Below, piece after piece: positions 36,661 to 48,796 of a stretch of 64,000 bases of DNA. Below the pieces are notes generated by a model. It searched no databases, was not told the origin of the DNA, and was given only the letters and a program-made list of their open reading frames with translations. The first letter of the stretch is position 1, and each line of letters opens with the position of its first letter. Location: NCBI GenBank assembly GCA_964036275.1, contig CAXIWQ010000151.1, forward strand, positions 1-64,000, given 5' to 3'. The translations under genes and the position numbers were made by a program. The DNA comes from Litoditis marina. Taxonomy: Eukaryota > Nematoda > Chromadorea > Rhabditida > Rhabditidae.

Positions 36661-39632
36661 AAAGAGTCAATAACCGCGTTAATCTGTCTTTGGTGGCTGT
36701 GCGCCACAGAATATAAAGTCGTATTAGGTTTTTGTAGTTGGGAGCAACAGACTTGATTGCCGTATGAGTTTTTTTTTTCTGTAACTGCAAGCCGAAGAGT
36801 CGATAACCGCGTTGATTCGTATTTCGTGGCTGTGCGTCACAGAATAGATAATCGTATTAGGTTTTTGTAGCTGGGAGCAACAGACTTGATAGCCGTATAA
36901 ACTTTTTTCTGTAGCTGCAAGGCAAAGAGTCAATAACCGCGATATTTCGTGTTTTGTGGCTGTGCGCCACAGAATAGATTGTCGTATTATGTTTCTGTAG
37001 TTGGAAGCAACAGACTTGATAGCCGTATGATTTTTTTTGTAGCTGCAAGTCAAAATGTCAATAACCGCGTTAATTCGTCTTTGTGGCTGTGCGCCACAGA
37101 ATAGATTGTCGTATCAGGTTTTTGTAGCTGGGAGCAACAGATTTGATAGCCGTATGAAATGTTATCTGTAACTGCGAGGCAAAGAGTCAATAACCGCGTT
37201 AATTCGTCTTTTGTGGCTGTGCGCCACAGAATATATAGTCGTATTAGGTTTTTGTAGCTGGGAGCAACAGACTTGATAGCCGTATGAACTGTTCTCTGTA
37301 GCTGCAAGGCAAAGAGTCAATAACGCGTTAATTCGTCTTTTGTGGCTGTGCGCCACAGAATATATAGTCGTCTTAGGTTTTTGTATCTGGGAGCAACAGA
37401 CTTGATAGCCGTATGAACTTTTTTCTGTAGCTGCAAGGCAAAGAGTCAATAACCGCGTTAAGTCGTTTTTTGTGGCTGTGCGCCACTAAATATATAGTCG
37501 TGTTAGGTCTTTGTAGCTGGGAGCAACATACTTGATAGCTGTATAAACTTTTATTTTGTAGCTTTACGGCAAAGAGTCAATAACCGCGTTAATTTGTCTT
37601 TTGTGGCTGTGCGCCACAGAATATGGAGTCGTATTAGGTTTTTGTAGCTGGGAGCAACAGACTTGATAGCCGTATAAATTTTTCTCTGTAACTGCAAGCC
37701 AAAGAGTCAATAACCGCGTTATTTCGTATGTTATGGCTGTGCGCCACAGAATAGATTGTCGTATTAGGTTTTTGTAGCTGGGAGCAACAGATTTGATGGC
37801 CGTATAAACTTTTTTCTGTAGCTGCAAGGCAAAGAGTCAATAACCGCGTTAATCTGTCTTTGGTGGCTGTGCGCCACAGAATATAAAGTCGTATTAGGTT
37901 TTTGTAGTTGGGAGCAACAGACTTGATTGCCGTATGAGTTTTTTTTTCTGTAACTGCAAGCCGAAGAGTCGATAACCGCGTTGATTCGTATTTCGTGGCT
38001 GTGCGTCACAGAATAGATAATCGTATTAGGTTTTTGTAGCTGGGAGGAACAGACTTGATAGCCGTATAAACTTTTTTCTGTAGCTGCAAGGCAAAGAGTC
38101 AATAACCGCGTTAATTTGTTTTTTGTGGTTGTGCGCCACAGAATATAAAGTCGTATTAGGTTTTTGTAGTTGGGAGCAACAGACTTGATAGCCGTATGAT
38201 TTTTTTTTGTAGGTGCAAGGCAAAGAGTCAATAACCGCGTTAATTCGTATTTGGTGGATGTGCGCCACAAAATAGATTGTCGTATTAGGTTTTTGTAGCT
38301 GGGAGCAACAGATTTGATAGCCGTATGAACTGTTCTCTGTAGCTGCAAGGCAAAGAGTCAATAACGCGTTAATTCGTATTTTGTGGCTGTGCGCCACAGA
38401 ATATATAGTCGTCTTAGGTTTTTGTATCTGGGAGCAACAGACTCGATAGCCGTATGAACTTTTTTCTGTAGCTGCAATGCAAAGAGTCAATAACCGCGTT
38501 AAGTCGTCTTTTGTGGCTGTGCGCCACAAAATATATAGTCGTGTTAGGTCTTTGTAGCTGGGAGCAACATACTTGATAGCCGTATAAACTTTTTTCTGTA
38601 GCTTTACGGCAAAGAGTCAATAACCGCGTTAATTTGTCTTTTGTGGCTGTGCGCCACAGAATATGGAGTCGTATTAGGTTTTTGTAGCTGGGAGCAACAG
38701 ACTTGATAGCCGTATAAACTTTTCTCTGTAACTGCAAGCCAAAGAGTCAATAACCGCGTTATTTTGTATTTTATGGCTGTGCGCCACAGAATAGATTGTC
38801 GTATTAGGTTTTTGTAGCTGGGAGCAACAGATTTGATAGCCGTATGAACCTTTCTCTGTAACTGCAAGCCAAAGAGACGATAACCGCGTTAATTCGTATT
38901 TTGTGGCTGTGCGCCACATAATAGATAGTCGTATTAGGTTTTTGTATCTGGGAGCAACAGACTTGATAGCCGTATGAACTTTTTTTCTGTAGCTGCACGG
39001 TAAAGAGTCAATAACCGCGTTAATTTGTCTTTTGTGGCTGTGCGCCACAGAATAGTAAGTCGTATTAGGTTTTTGTAGCTGGGAGCAACAGACTTGATAG
39101 CCGTATAAACTTTTTTCTGTAGCTGCAAGGCAAAGAGTCAATAACCGCGTTAATTCGTCTTTTGTGGCTGTGTGCCACAGAAAAGATAGTTGTATTGGGT
39201 TTTTCTAGCTGGGAGCAACGTACTTGATAGCCGTATGAACTTTTTTTTGTAGCTGCAAGGCAAAGAGTCAATAACCGCGTTAATTTGTCTTTTGTGGCTG
39301 TGCGCCACAGAACATAAAGTCGTATTAGGTTTTTGTAGCCAGGAGCAACAGACTTGATAGCCGTATAAACTTTTTTTCTGTAGCTGCAAGGCAAAGAGTC
39401 GATAACCGCGTTAATTCGTAATTTGTGGCTGTGTGCCACAGAAAAGATAGTTGTATTGGGTTTTTCGAGCTGGGAGCAACATACTTGATAGCCGTATGAA
39501 CTTTTTTTTGTAGCTGCAAGGCAAAGAGTCAATAACCGCGTTAATTTGTCTTTTGTGGCTGTGCGCCACAGAACATAAAGTCGTATTAGGTTTTTCTAGC
39601 TGGGAGCAACATACTTGATAGCCGTATAAACT
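36661..39632 (+). repeat. Heterogeneous satellite stretch with 1,170-, 1,040- and 261-bp local periods
   Basis: Three local relationships are visible. About 36.65-36.96 kb recurs near 37.82-38.13 kb at an offset of 1,170 (shared AATCTGTCTTTGGTGG, GATTGCCGTATGAG, GCGTTGATTCG and GTGCGTCACAG). About 37.37-37.83 kb recurs near 38.41-38.87 kb at 1,040 (shared GTCGTCTTAGG, GGTCTTTGTAGC, GCTTTACGGC and GAATATGGAGTCG). About 39.15-39.68 kb is a dimer of about 261 bp marked by GAAAAGATAGTTG. Divergence between neighbouring monomers is higher here than in the flanking domains. Confidence 0.75.
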
Positions 39633-41446
39633 TTTTTCTGTAGCTGCAAGGCAAAGAGTCAATAACCGCGTTAATTCGTATTTTGTGGCTGTGTGTCACA
39701 GAAAAGATAGTTGTATTAGGTTTTTGTAGTTGGGAGCAACAGACTTGATAGCCGTATAAACTTTTCTCTGTAACTGCAAGCCGAAGAGTCGATAACCGCG
39801 TTAATTTGTCTTTTGTGGTTGTGCGCCACAGAATATAAAGTCGTATTAGGTTTTTGTAGTTGGGAGCAACAGACTTGATAGCCGTATGATTTTTTTTTGT
39901 AGGTGCAAGGCAAAGAGTCAATAACCGCGTTAATTCGTATTTGGTGGATGTGCGCCACAAAATAGATTGTCGTATTAGGTTTTTGTATCTGGGAGCAACA
40001 GACTTGATAGCCGTATGAACTGTTCTCTGTAGTTGCAAGGCAAAGAGTCGATAACCGCGTTAATTCGTATTTTGTGGCTGTGCGCCACAGAATAGATTGT
40101 CGTATTAGGTTTTTGTAGCTGGGAGCAACATACTCGATAGCCGTATAAACTTTTTTCTATAGCTGCACGGTAAAGAGTCAATAACCGCGTTAATTCGTAT
40201 TTCGTGGCTGTGCGCCACAGAATAGATAATCGTATTAGGTTTTTGTAGCTGGGAGCAACAGACTTGATAGCCGTATAAACTTTTTTCTGTAGCTGCAAGG
40301 CAAAGAGTCAATAACCGCGTTAATTTGTCTTTTGTGGTTGTGCGCCACAGAATATAAAGTCGTATTAGGTTTTTGTAGTTGGGAGCAACAGACTTGATAG
40401 CCGTATAAACTTTTCTCTGTAACTGCAAGCCAAAGAGTCAATAACCGCGTTATTTTGTATTTTATGGCTGTGCGCCACAGAATAGATTGTCGTATTAGGT
40501 TTTTGTAGCTGGGAGCAACAGATTTGATAGCCGTATGAACTTTTCTCTGTAACTGCAAGCCAAAGAGACGATAACCGCGTTAATTCGTAATTTGTGGCTG
40601 TGCGCCACATAATAGATAGTCGTATTAGGTTTTTGTATCTGGGAGCAACAGACTTGATAGCCGTATGAACTGTTCTCTGTAGTTGCAAGGCAAAGAGTCG
40701 ATAACCGCGTTAATTCGTATTTTGTGGCTGTGCGCCACAGAATAGATTGTCGTATTAGGTTTTTGTAGCTGGGAGCAACATACTCGATAGCCGTATAAAC
40801 TTTTTTCTATAGCTGCACGGTAAAGAGTCAATAACCGCGTTAATTTGTCTTTTGTGGCTGTGCGCCACAGAATAGTAAGTCGTATTAGGTTTTTGTAGCC
40901 AGGAGCAACAGACTTGATAGCCGTATAAACTTTTTTCTGTAGCTGCAAGGCAATAAGGTGATAACCGCGTTAATTTGTCTTTTGTGGCTGTGCGCCACAG
41001 AATATAAAGTCGTATTAGGTTTTTGTAGCCATGAGCAACAGACTTGATAGCCGTATAAACTTTTTTCTGTAGCTGCAAGGCAAAGAGTCGATAACCGCGT
41101 TAATTCGTATTTTGTGGCTGTGTGCCACAGAATAGATAGTTGTATTGGGTTTTTCTAGCTGGGAGCAACATACTTGATAGCCGTATAAACTTTTTTCTGT
41201 AGCTGCAAGGCAAAGAGTCAATAACCGCGTAAATTTGTCTTTTGTGGCTGTGCGCCACTGAATATAGAGTCGTATAAGGTTTTTGTAGCCATGAGCAACT
41301 TGATAGCCGTATGAACTGTTCTCTGTAGCTGCAGGGCAAAAAGTCGATAACCGCGTTAATTCGTATGTGTGGCTGTGCGCCACAGAATAGATTGTCGTAT
41401 TAGGTTTTTGTAGCTGGGAGCAACATATTTGATAGCCGTATAAACT
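39633..41446 (+). repeat. 1,814-bp tandem duplication, copy A
   Basis: The block repeats immediately downstream at a constant offset of 1,814 (14 monomers less six bases). All private changes I checked are shared: TTGTATCTGGG, CATACTCGATAGCC, TTCTATAGCTGCACGGTAAAG, GAATAGTAAGTCG, GGCAATAAGGTGAT, GCCACTGAATATAGAG, GAGCAACTTGATAGCC (four bases short) and GTATGTGTGGCTG. Translating all the corresponding windows gave the same residues in both copies except at the outer left edge, so divergence is very low. Edges are placed where CATACTTG and CATATTTG differ (left) and where AAACTTTTTTCTG and AAACTGTTCTCTG differ (right). Confidence 0.9.
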
Positions 41447-43260
41447 TTTTTCTGTAGCTGCAAGGCAAAGAGTCAATAACCGCGTTAATTCGTATTTTGT
41501 GGCTGTGTGTCACAGAAAAGATAGTTGTATTAGGTTTTTGTAGTTGGGAGCAACAGACTTGATAGCCGTATAAACTTTTCTCTGTAACTGCAAGCCGAAG
41601 AGTCGATAACCGCGTTAATTTGTCTTTTGTGGTTGTGCGCCACAGAATATAAAGTCGTATTAGGTTTTTGTAGTTGGGAGCAACAGACTTGATAGCCGTA
41701 TGATTTTTTTTTGTAGGTGCAAGGCAAAGAGTCAATAACCGCGTTAATTCGTATTTGGTGGATGTGCGCCACAAAATAGATTGTCGTATTAGGTTTTTGT
41801 ATCTGGGAGCAACAGACTTGATAGCCGTATGAACTGTTCTCTGTAGTTGCAAGGCAAAGAGTCGATAACCGCGTTAATTCGTATTTTGTGGCTGTGCGCC
41901 ACAGAATAGATTGTCGTATTAGGTTTTTGTAGCTGGGAGCAACATACTCGATAGCCGTATAAACTTTTTTCTATAGCTGCACGGTAAAGAGTCAATAACC
42001 GCGTTAATTCGTATTTCGTGGCTGTGCGCCACAGAATAGATAATCGTATTAGGTTTTTGTAGCTGGGAGCAACAGACTTGATAGCCGTATAAACTTTTTT
42101 CTGTAGCTGCAAGGCAAAGAGTCAATAACCGCGTTAATTTGTCTTTTGTGGTTGTGCGCCACAGAATATAAAGTCGTATTAGGTTTTTGTAGTTGGGAGC
42201 AACAGACTTGATAGCCGTATAAACTTTTCTCTGTAACTGCAAGCCAAAGAGTCAATAACCGCGTTATTTTGTATTTTATGGCTGTGCGCCACAGAATAGA
42301 TTGTCGTATTAGGTTTTTGTAGCTGGGAGCAACAGATTTGATAGCCGTATGAACTTTTCTCTGTAACTGCAAGCCAAAGAGACGATAACCGCGTTAATTC
42401 GTAATTTGTGGCTGTGCGCCACATAATAGATAGTCGTATTAGGTTTTTGTATCTGGGAGCAACAGACTTGATAGCCGTATGAACTGTTCTCTGTAGTTGC
42501 AAGGCAAAGAGTCGATAACCGCGTTAATTCGTATTTTGTGGCTGTGCGCCACAGAATAGATTGTCGTATTAGGTTTTTGTAGCTGGGAGCAACATACTCG
42601 ATAGCCGTATAAACTTTTTTCTATAGCTGCACGGTAAAGAGTCAATAACCGCGTTAATTTGTCTTTTGTGGCTGTGCGCCACAGAATAGTAAGTCGTATT
42701 AGGTTTTTGTAGCCAGGAGCAACAGACTTGATAGCCGTATAAACTTTTTTCTGTAGCTGCAAGGCAATAAGGTGATAACCGCGTTAATTTGTCTTTTGTG
42801 GCTGTGCGCCACAGAATATAAAGTCGTATTAGGTTTTTGTAGCCATGAGCAACAGACTTGATAGCCGTATAAACTTTTTTCTGTAGCTGCAAGGCAAAGA
42901 GTCGATAACCGCGTTAATTCGTATTTTGTGGCTGTGTGCCACAGAATAGATAGTTGTATTGGGTTTTTCTAGCTGGGAGCAACATACTTGATAGCCGTAT
43001 AAACTTTTTTCTGTAGCTGCAAGGCAAAGAGTCAATAACCGCGTAAATTTGTCTTTTGTGGCTGTGCGCCACTGAATATAGAGTCGTATAAGGTTTTTGT
43101 AGCCATGAGCAACTTGATAGCCGTATGAACTGTTCTCTGTAGCTGCAGGGCAAAAAGTCGATAACCGCGTTAATTCGTATGTGTGGCTGTGCGCCACAGA
43201 ATAGATTGTCGTATTAGGTTTTTGTAGCTGGGAGCAACATATTTGATAGCCGTATAAACT
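41447..43260 (+). repeat. 1,814-bp tandem duplication, copy B
   Basis: This is the near-identical second copy. Its last part (from GGCAATAAGGTGAT at about 42,761) also serves as the start of the next, 1,341-bp, repeat. The two duplications therefore overlap and must have happened in sequence. Confidence 0.9.
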
Positions 43261-44101
43261 GTTCTCTGTAGCTGCAAGGCAAAGAGTCGATAACCGCGTT
43301 AATTCGTATTTTGTGGCTGTGCGCCACAGAATAGATTGTCGTATCAGGTTTTTGTAGCTGGGAACAACAGACTTGATAGCCGTATTAACTTTTTTCTGTA
43401 GCTGCAAAGCAAATAGTCGATAACCGCGTTAATTCGTATTTTGTGGCTGTGTGCCACAGAATAGATAGTTGTATTGGGTTTTTCTAGCTGGGAGCAACAT
43501 ACTTGATAACCGTATAAACTGTTCTCTGTAGCTGCAAGGCAAAGAGTCGATAACCGCGTTAATTCGTATTTTGTGGCTGTGCGCCACAGAATAGATTGTC
43601 GTATCAGGTTTTTGTAGCTGGGAACAACAGACTTGATAGCCGTATTAACTTTTTTCTGTAGCTGCAAAGCAAATAGTCGATAACCGCGTTAATTCGTATT
43701 TTGTGGCTGTGTGCCACAGAATAGATAGTTGTATTGGGTTTTTCTAGCTGGGAGCAACATACTTGATAGCCGTATAAACTGTTCTCTGTAGCTGCAAGGC
43801 AAAGAGTCGATAACCGCGTTAATTCGTATTTTCTGCTTGTGCACCACAGAAAAGATTGTCGTATTAGGTTTTTGTAGCTGGGAGCAACAGACTTGATAGC
43901 CGTATAAACTTTTTTCTGTAGCTGCACGGCAAAGAGTCAATAACCGCGTTAATTTGTATTTGTAGCTGCAAGCCAAAGAGTCGATAACAGCGTTAATTCG
44001 TATTTTGTGGCTGTGCGCCACATAATAGATTGTCGTATTAGGTTTTTGTAGCTGCGAGCAACAGATTTGATAGCCGTATAAACTTTTTTTTCTGTAGCTG
44101 C
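42761..44101 (+). repeat. 1,341-bp repeat unit, copy A (contains an S1-only monomer)
   Basis: The block starting at AAGGCAATAAGG near 42,761 recurs from 44,102 at an offset of 1,341-1,342. The length equals ten monomers plus one subrepeat. The excess is the S1-only unit at 43,917-43,960. It contains two copies of a 260-bp dimer (GGGAACAACAG plus CAAAGCAAATAG plus TATTGGG) spaced exactly 260 bp apart near 43,344 and 43,604. Confidence 0.85.
43917..43960 (+). repeat. S1-only truncated monomer (44 bp), independent event
   Basis: An S1 subrepeat (CACGGC type) ends in GTATT and is followed directly by another TGTAGCTGCAAGCC, skipping S2 and S3. Its length is that of a single subrepeat, and the junction differs from the ones at 16.5, 18.1 and 20.5 kb, so it is a separate event. 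The companion copy near 45,301 keeps the full monomer and diverges exactly at this breakpoint. Confidence 0.85.
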
Positions 44102-46719
44102 AAGGCAATAAGGTGATAACCGCGTTAATTTGTCTTTTGTGGCTGTGCGCCACAGAATATAAAGTCGTATTAGGTTTTTGTAGCCATGAGCAACAGACTT
44201 GATAGCCGTATAAACTTTTTTCTGTAGCTGCAAGGCAAAGAGTCGATAACCGCGTTAATTCGTATTTTGTGGCTGTGTGCCACAGAATAGATAGTTGTAT
44301 TGGGTTTTTCTAGCTGGGAGCAACATACTTGATAGCCGTATAAACTTTTTTCTGTAGCTGCAAGGCAAAGAGTCAATAACCGCGTAAATTTGTCTTTTGT
44401 GGCTGTGCGCCACTGAATATAGAGTCGTATAAGGTTTTTGTAGCCATGAGCAACTTGATAGCCGTATGAACTGTTCTCTGTAGCTGCAGGGCAAAAAGTC
44501 GATAACCGCGTTAATTCGTATGTTGTGGCTGTGCGCCACAGAATAGATTGTCGTATTAGGTTTTTGTAGCTGGGAGCAACATATTTGATAGCCGTATGAA
44601 CTGTTCTCTGTAGCTGCAAGGCAAAGAGTCGATAACCGCGTTAATTCGTATTTTGTGGCTGTGCGCCACAGAATAGATTGTCGTATCAGGTTTTTGTAGC
44701 TGGGAACAACAGACTTGATAGCCGTATTAACTTTTTTCTGTAGCTGCAAAGCAAATAGTCGATAACCGCGTTAATTCGTATTTTGTGGCTGTGTGCCACA
44801 GAATAGATAGTTGTATTGGGTTTTTCTAGCTGGGAGCAACATACTTGATAACCGTATAAACTGTTCTCTGTAGCTGCAAGGCAAAGAGTCGATAACCGCG
44901 TTAATTCGTATTTTGTGGCTGTGCGCCACAGAATAGATTGTCGTATCAGGTTTTTGTAGCTGGGAACAACAGACTTGATAGCCGTATTAACTTTTTTCTG
45001 TAGCTGCAAAGCAAATAGTCGATAACCGCGTTAATTCGTATTTTGTGGCTGTGTGCCACAGAATAGATAGTTGTATTGGGTTTTTCTAGCTGGGAGCAAC
45101 ATACTTGATAGCCGTATAAACTGTTCTCTGTAGCTGCAAGGCAAAGAGTCGATAACCGCGTTAATTCGTATTTTCTGCTTGTGCACCACAGAAAAGATTG
45201 TCGTATTAGGTTTTTGTAGCTGGGAGCAACAGACTTGATAGCCGTATAAACTTTTTTCTGTAGCTGCACGGCAAAGAGTCAATAACCGCGTTAATTTGTA
45301 TTTTGTGGCTGTGCGCCACAGAATATAAAGTCGTATTAGGTTTTTGTAGCTGGGAGCAACAGACTTGATAGCCGTATAAGCTTTTTTCTGTAGCTGCAAG
45401 CCAAAGAGTCAATAACCGCGTTAATTTGTATTTTATGGCTGTGCGCCACAGAATGTAAAGTCGTAATATGTTTTTGTAGTTGGGAGCAACAGATTTGATA
45501 GCCGTATGAAATGTTCTCTGTAACTGCAAGGCAAAGAGTCAATAACCGCGTTAATTTGTATTTTATGGCTGTGCGCCACAGAATATAAAGTCGTTATATG
45601 TTTTTGTAGTTGGGAGCAACAGACTTGATAGCCGTATGATTTTTTTTTGTAGCTGCAAGTCAAAATGTCAATAACCGCGTTAATTCGTTTTTGTGGCTGT
45701 GCGCCACAGAATAGATTGTCGTATTAGGTTTTTGTAGCTGGGAGCAACAGACTTGATAGCCGCATAAACTTTGTTTCTGTAGCTGCAAGGCAAAGAGTCA
45801 ATAACCGCGTTAATTCGTCTTTTGTGGCTGTGCGCCACAGAATATATAGTCGTATTAGGTTTTTGTAGCTGGGAGCAACAGACTTGATAGCCGTATGAAC
45901 TTATCTCTGTAACTGCAAGTCAACAAGTCGATAACCGCGATAATTCGTATTCTGTGGCTGTGCGCCACAGAATAGATTGTCGTATTAGGTTTTTGTAGCT
46001 GGGAGCAACAGATTTGATAGCCGTATGAACTGTTATCTGTAGCTGCAAGGCAAAGAGTCGATAACCGCGTTTATTCGTATTTTGTGGCTGTGCGCCACAG
46101 AATAGATTGTCGTATTAGGTTTTTGTAGCTGGGAGCAACATATTTGATAGCCGTATGAACTGTTCTCTGTAGCTGCAAGGCAAAGAGTCGATAACCGCGT
46201 TATATCGTATTTTGTGGCTGTGTGCCACAGAATATAAAGTCGTATTAGGTTTTTGTAGCCATGAGCAACAGACTTGATAGCCGTATAAACTTTTCTCTGT
46301 AGCTGCAAGGCAAAGAGTCGATAACCGCGTTAATTCGTATTTTGTGGCTGTGTGCCACAGAATAGATAGTTGTATTGGGTTTTTCTAGCTGGGAGCAACA
46401 TACTTGATAGCCGTATAAATTGTTTTCTGTAGCTGCAAGGCAAAGAGTCAATAACCGCGTTAATGTGTCTTTTGTGGCTGTGCGCCACATAATAAAAAGT
46501 CGTATTAGGTTTTTGTAGCTGGGAGCAACAGACTTGATAGCCGTATAAACTTTTTTCCGTAGCTGCAAGCCAATGAGTCGATAACCGCGTTAATTCGTAT
46601 TTCGTGGCTGTGCGCCACAAAATAGATAGTCGTTTTAAGTCTTTGTAGCTGGGAGCAACAGACTGGATAGCCGTATGAACTTTTCTCTGTAACTGCAAGC
46701 CAAAGAGTCGATAACCGCG
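44102..46719 (+). repeat. Second 1,341-bp unit (to about 45,300) followed by mixed monomers
   Basis: From 44,102 to about 45,300 the sequence copies 42,761-43,960, including the 260-bp dimer pair near 44,686 and 44,946. After about 45,300 monomers of mixed class follow: TTTTATGGCTG, GTCGTAATATG and GTCGTTATATG variants near 45,430-45,600, then the isolated Z anchor at 45,660. Between 45.66 and 46.72 kb I see ordinary diverged monomers and no local HOR. Confidence 0.75.
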
Positions 46720-48796
46720 TTAATTTGTCTTTTGTGGCTGTGCGCCACAGAATATAAAGTCGTATTCGGTTTTTGTAGCTGGGAGCAACAGACGTGATAG
46801 CCGTATGAACTGTTCTCTGTAAATGCAAGCCACAGAGTCAATAACCGCGTTAATTCGTATTTTCTGCTTGTGCACCACAGAAAAGATTGTCGTATTAGGT
46901 TTTTGTAGCTGGGAGCAACAGACTTGATAGCCGTATAAACTTTTTTCTGTAGCTGCACGGCAAAGAGTCAATAACCGCGTTAAACTGTCTTTTGTGGCTG
47001 TGCGCCACAGGATGTACAGTCGTATTAGGTTTTTGTAGCTGGGAGCAACAGACTTGATAGCCGTATAATTTTTTTCTGTAGCTGCAAGGCAAAGAGTCAA
47101 TAACCGCGTTAAACTGTCTTTTGTGGCTGTGCGCCACAGGATGTACAGTCGTATTAGGTTTTTGTAGTTGTGAGCAACAGACTTGATAGCCGTGTGATTT
47201 TTTTTTCTGTAACTGCAAGCCGAAAAGTCGATAACCGCGTTAATTTGTATTTCGTGGCTGTGCGCCACAGAAAAGATAGTCGTATCAGGTTCTTGTAGCT
47301 GGGAGCAACAGACTTGATAGCCGTATGAACTTTTTCCTGTAGCTGCAAGGCAAAGAGTCAATAACCGCGTTAATTTGTCTTTTGTGGCTGTGCGCCACAG
47401 AATATAAAGTCGTATTAGGTTTTTATAGCTGGGAGCAACAGACTTGATAGCCGTATAAGCTTTTTTCTGTAGCTGCAAGCCAAAGAGTCGATAACCGCGT
47501 TAATTTGTCTTTTGTGGCTGTGCGCCACAGAATATAAAGTCGTATTAGGTTTTTGTAGCTGGGAGCAACAGACTTGATAGCCGTATAAGCTTTTTTCTGT
47601 AGCTGCAAGCCAAAGAGTCGATAACAGCGTTAATTCGTATTTTGTGGCTGTGCGCCACAGAATATATAGTCGTATTAGGTTCTTGTAGCTGTGAGCAACA
47701 CACTTGGTAGCCGTATAAGCTTTTCTCTGTAGCTGCAAGCCAAAGAGTCGATAACAGCGTTAATTCGTATTTTGTGGCTGTGCGCCACATAATAGATTGT
47801 CGTATTAGGTTTTTGTAGCTGCGAGCAACAGATTTGATAGCCGTATAAACTTTTTTTTCTGTAGCTGCAAGGCAATAAGGTGATAACCGCGTTAATTTGT
47901 CTTTTGTGGCTGTGCGCCACAGAATATAAAGTCGTATTAGGTTTTTGTAGCCATGAGCAACAGACTTGATAGCCGTATAAACTTTTTTCTGTAGCTGCAA
48001 GGCAAAGAGTCGATAACCGCGTTAATTCGTATTTTGTGGCTGTGTGCCACAGAATAGATAGTTGTATTGGGTTTTTCTAGCTGGGAGCAACATACTTGAT
48101 AGCCGTATAGACTTTTTTCTGTAGCTGCAAGGCAAAGAGTCAATAACCGCGTAAATTTGTCTTTTGTGGCTGTGCGCCACTGAATATAGAGTCGTATAAG
48201 GTTTTTGTAGCCATGAGCAACTTGATAGCCGTATGAACTGTTCTCTGTAGCTGCAGGGCAAAAAGTCGATAACCGCGTTAATTCGTATGTTGTGGCTGTG
48301 CGCCACAGAATAGATTGTCGTATTAGGTTTTGTAGCTGGGAGCAACATATTTGATAGCCGTATGAACTGTTCTCTGTAGCTGCAAGGCAAAGAGTCGATA
48401 ACCGCGTTAATTCGTATTTTGTGGCTGTGCGCCACAGAATAGATTGTCGTATCAGGTTTTTGTAGCTGGGAACAACAGACTTGATAGCCGTATTAACTTT
48501 TTTCTGTAGATGCAAAGCAAATAGTCGATAACCGCGTTAATTCGTATTTTGTGGCTGTGTGCCACAGAATAGACAGTTGTATTGGGTTTTTCTAGCTGGG
48601 AGCAACATACTTGATAACCGTATAAACTGTTCTCTGTAGCTGCAAGGCAAAGAGTCGATAACCGCGTTAGTTCGTATTTTGTGGCTGTGCGCCACAGAAT
48701 AGATTGTCGTATCAGGTTTTTGTAGCTGGGAACAACAGACTTGATAGCCGTATTAACTTTTTTCTGTAGCTGCAAAGCAAATAGTCGATAACCGCG
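46720..48796 (+). repeat. 2.1-2.2 kb HOR, copy 1 (2,077 bp)
   Basis: This is the first of three consecutive units. Landmarks recurring in each unit: TTTTCTGCTTGTGCACC, TTAAACTGTC with GATGTACAGTCG, GTGTGATTTTTTTTTCTG, AGCCGAAAAGTCG, AGGTTCTTGTAGC, CACACTTGGTAGCC and GGCAATAAGG, then the AGCAACTTGATAGCC monomer and the 260-bp dimer pair. The unit is 16 monomers less three bases. It contains the longest open minus-strand frame of the window (46,720-47,478, 252 codons), which I treat as non-coding. Confidence 0.85.

Noticed and set aside
46720..47478. 252-codon open frame on the minus strand, and hundreds of 63-211-codon frames like it
   Set aside because: All are phases of the 130-bp satellite. 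They start at non-ATG codons, recur at every few monomers, differ by tract-length frameshifts and match no protein domain I recognise. Their sizes are explained by the repeat length modulo 3 and class-specific stops.
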